Below are positions 61,301 through 64,000 of a stretch of 64,000 bases of DNA, in pieces; position 1 is the stretch's first letter, and each line of letters starts with the position of its first letter. The DNA is from Theocolax elegans (taxonomy: Eukaryota > Arthropoda > Insecta > Hymenoptera > Cerocephalidae). The stretch is from the NCBI GenBank assembly GCA_026168455.1, contig CM047425.1, positions 24,134,648-24,198,647 of the forward strand, written 5' to 3'. The notes under the pieces are model-generated. The model was not told the DNA's origin. It saw only the letters and a program-made list of their open reading frames with translations, and did not search any database. Position numbers and translations under genes: made by a program.

Positions 61301-63268
61301 CGCGAATAAAATTTATTTCAATAGAATCAAGTTTTGTATAGATTGAATGTACGGGTTTGATGTGCATGCAATTTAACGAAACAGGCTTGTTTGCTTCGAT
61401 TTTAACCAGCCGGTGTTATCAATACGTAAACCTTTGCGCAATGGACGAGCCCTTCGAACGAAATTTGACGCCTTCAGTTGGCATTTGGGAATTTGTGCAA
61501 CCAACGAGCTCTGCCCTCGGGTTACACTTTCTCCTTCTATATCCCGTCGTGCTTCATAAGCTGTACCCCAACACCGCAGTTTCACTCAGGGGTTCTGTGC
61601 ATCCCGCAACGCTCTGGATTTTCAGGATTTCTGAGAATCCTTTCCACTAGCCGATGCCTGGTATTTGTTTGATCATTTTTTCCTTTTCTCTTCTCTCATT
61701 TATCCAATATATTTAACTTTATTTCACCGCTTGCCTCTACATATACCTTTCCTATTCTTACTCTATTATTATACTCGTAATCTATACGTAACTTAAATTT
61801 TTAATAATTGTTTATAATGTTACGTAATTATTGTGGTGGACAGTAGAGTCTGAAAAGCAATTTTTTACACGTATTCGATTCACACTTCTCGTGTTGTAGT
61901 ATTTTTATTCAATTAATACATTTAACCGTCATAATTAAGGCTTTATTAAAAAGTATCATCAGCTCATTTCATGTCCAGTAGCATTTCTTTTTGAATAAAT
62001 ATATTTAATCATTATTAGCGGAATTTCTTTTATAATTATAAAACTATTGTTAATATGCTAGTTTCATGCATCGATTGCAATAAAAAAGCGAGAAAAAGAT
62101 ATAATCTTTTTTCTACAATATCAGACAATAAAGGTCAAACAATAAAGGTAGTACGCACCTCTGGTCACGTTCGAACTTTTTTACGACAAGATATACAGCT
62201 TTTATCGACTTTTTGGAATGTTTCTTTCAATTTCATATACAGTAGTATTATCTTATTTTTATTCTGTATTAGACACTTTTTTATTAACCTACTTGTATAC
62301 TATTTTACGATATGCTTTTCAGTTGTTTTTTCCCCCTTCTCATATTTACGCTTTGAACAAACGTACACCGAAAAAACATTTGGAATCAATTTACATTGTT
62401 AATTAATATAACACAAATGATACGTAATTAAACGTGAACTTAATAATTTTCGCAACGGTACATTGAAAAAAAGAAATCAGATAAATTTTGCTTTGAAAAA
62501 ATGAATTTAATTAAACAACCTTGAAGAGGTAAAAGTGCTTGTACTAAAAATGTCAATTTTTTCTAAATAACTGCATAAAGCAATTAAATTGTGGTTTCAT
62601 TTTCCGTAAAAAAATATTACGTATTTGTTAAAATAGAAATTAGAGCTCAGAAATATTATTTTTTTTTAATTTTAGTTGCTCGCATATTTCTAATATTTTT
62701 TTTTCTCTCCGGTACTTGATACCGTAATGAAAATACTGTAAAGCAATTAGTCTTTAAGTTAACGAGAGACTGTTCCATGATTAATGTACGATCGTTATGC
62801 GCTCTTAATGAGCACGAGTAAGAAAAATTATTTCGATTTCTTGAATATTTCTTGAAAGAAGAATGCAAATGTTTACTTATCCGCGTAATCTTTAGATTTA
62901 GTCGATTATTTTAATCTCCAGGGAAAGAAAAAATATTAATAAGTTTGAATATTCTTTTTTTCTTTCTCCTGTGCGTTGCTCACATATTGTTTAAAAATAG
63001 GTTAAAATGCCCTTGGCGTTCGCTTAGTTATGTAAGAAGTAGAGGAAAAAAAAGAGAAAAAAGGAAGAGAGAGAATGACGGTCTACGTGAACCATGATTT
63101 ATTAGAAAAATTAAGCCAACTTATACACCGTTATAGCGAAAAAAGAAACTACCCCTATAATGACTTTAATTATTTTTTGTAACTAGATTTATTCTTGGCT
63201 ATCAGTATTACCCACATAAATTCGCATATTCTTTCAACCAACTCGCGGAGAAAAATGTATATATATGT
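61301..63268. repeat. Duplication cluster 5, copy B
   Basis: Second copy, with a small CTATTATTA insertion near 61762 and homopolymer differences elsewhere. The GC-richer block appears identical to that in copy A. Confidence 0.95.
61373..61585 (-). CDS. Candidate exon in the GC block, copy B
   Basis: Identical translation to the copy at 59403-59615. Confidence 0.2.
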   Translation of the reverse strand: MKLRCWGTAYEARRDIEGESVTRGQSSLVAQIPKCQLKASNFVRRARPLRKGLRIDNTGWLKSKQTSLFR

Positions 63269-64000
63269 GCGTGTATATATATATATATATAAAAAAAAAG
63301 ATAATAAAATGAAAGTGTTTTTATAATACGCAGGAGAGAGATTTTTCGTTCCGAGTAATCGAGCAGCTGGTAAAAAGTATCCGTGAATTTATCATACCGA
63401 ATTAAATAAAGTAAATTGCAAATCAAAATAACGAGACGATGGGTATACGTATATAGATATACATACATATGCGGTATCGGGAGAGATTTAAAAAAAGAAG
63501 AGTAAGCATTTAATTAACATTTTTGATAAATAAAAACGAAAATCCGTGGAGTGCCGTAAAGAAGGATAAAGAAAGAGATAGTTAGAGGAAGAGAAAAAGA
63601 GAGATTGTAAAAGCGCCACCACCCCGCGCGTTCGTCAGCGGGTATATGCTCTATATATGAATTCGTGTGGACCCCTATCCGTACGTCTGTGTAGCTGGGC
63701 AAGAGTGGGTGGGTGTGTGCGGGTGTGTGCGGGTGTGGGTGAATATACACACGTGAGTTTACACCTACACGTAGACCGTTGGTGTTCACTGGGAGTCGTC
63801 GCGGCAAGTATCTCCCTCTCTTTTTTCCGATATACACGTACGTATGTATGTATCTAGCGAACGCAGTTGAGCCAGGGAGTCTTTGGTGTTGGTGGGGGCT
63901 GTAGTGGGTGGTGGTGGGTTAGGAAAGCGCGCATGCTCCCTTGACTAAGAATCAGCCCAGTCAGAGAAAATCTGTCAGAGAATCAGGACGTGGCTCCGCG
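63269..64000. other. Low-complexity, GC-richer end of the window
   Basis: TA run near 63270-63288, purine-rich stretch at 63563-63606, GTGTGCGGGTG-type minisatellite at 63705-63741, then GC-richer DNA to the end with GGTGGTGGGTT motifs. It may lead into a promoter or exon beyond the window; open frames here look like chance. Confidence 0.45.
63705..63741. repeat. GGGTGTGTGC minisatellite
   Basis: Three to four imperfect copies of a 10-bp G/T-rich unit. Confidence 0.8.

Noticed and set aside
1..64000. CRISPR arrays, operons, rRNA genes, telomeric repeats
   Set aside because: No regularly spaced direct repeats with unique spacers, no rRNA similarity and no TTAGG arrays seen; the window is insect nuclear DNA.

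Overview
The window is eukaryotic and almost certainly insect DNA. It is strongly AT-rich, has introns with GT-AG borders, and carries one confidently recognisable gene: an RR-2 type cuticular protein (chitin-binding Rebers-Riddiford family) on the + strand, with exon 2 at 4670-4907, exon 3 at 6775-6959 and a probable 12-nt first coding exon at 3669-3680. No operons, CRISPR arrays, rRNA or canonical tRNA genes are visible. AT-rich DNA with small CpG-containing GC islands would fit a hymenopteran, but that is a weak inference.

Layout. 1-3.6 kb is AT-rich with nothing recognisable. 3.67-7.25 kb is the cuticle gene. 7.25-27.7 kb is mostly non-coding, interrupted by short GC-richer islands (8.1-8.6, 9.75, 12.3-12.9, 16.3-16.55, 18.2-18.65, 22.0-22.4, 25.85-26.1 kb) with short open frames or splice-like signals that I cannot assign to a family. 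It also holds a miRNA-like hairpin (11.35 kb) and a palindromic repeat (23.1-23.4 kb).

From 27.7 to 63.3 kb the dominant structure is duplication. Five separate clusters of long direct tandem repeats are present: 27.74-30.82 kb (2 copies), 40.28-44.75 kb (2), 45.18-48.48 kb (2), 48.5-58.85 kb (4, progressively longer) and 59.33-63.27 kb (2). Copies are nearly identical but differ by scattered single-base indels, in places clustered like uncorrected sequencing error. Some or all may therefore be assembly artefacts rather than real tandem arrays.

Transposon-like structures include a 899-bp element with perfect 25-bp terminal inverted repeats and TA duplications (35333-36231), and a 486-bp terminal-inverted-repeat element inside the first duplication (29492-29977). 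The most complex is a roughly 2.3-kb foldback element (56573-58852, with partial copies upstream). Each of its long inverted arms carries a tRNA-like Pol III promoter sequence, and it encloses a TTAA-flanked piggyBac-like MITE, a separate 62-bp-arm hairpin and a nested palindromic MITE.

No new multi-gene system was found. The most interesting signals are the duplication chain and the nested foldback element with tRNA-like arms.
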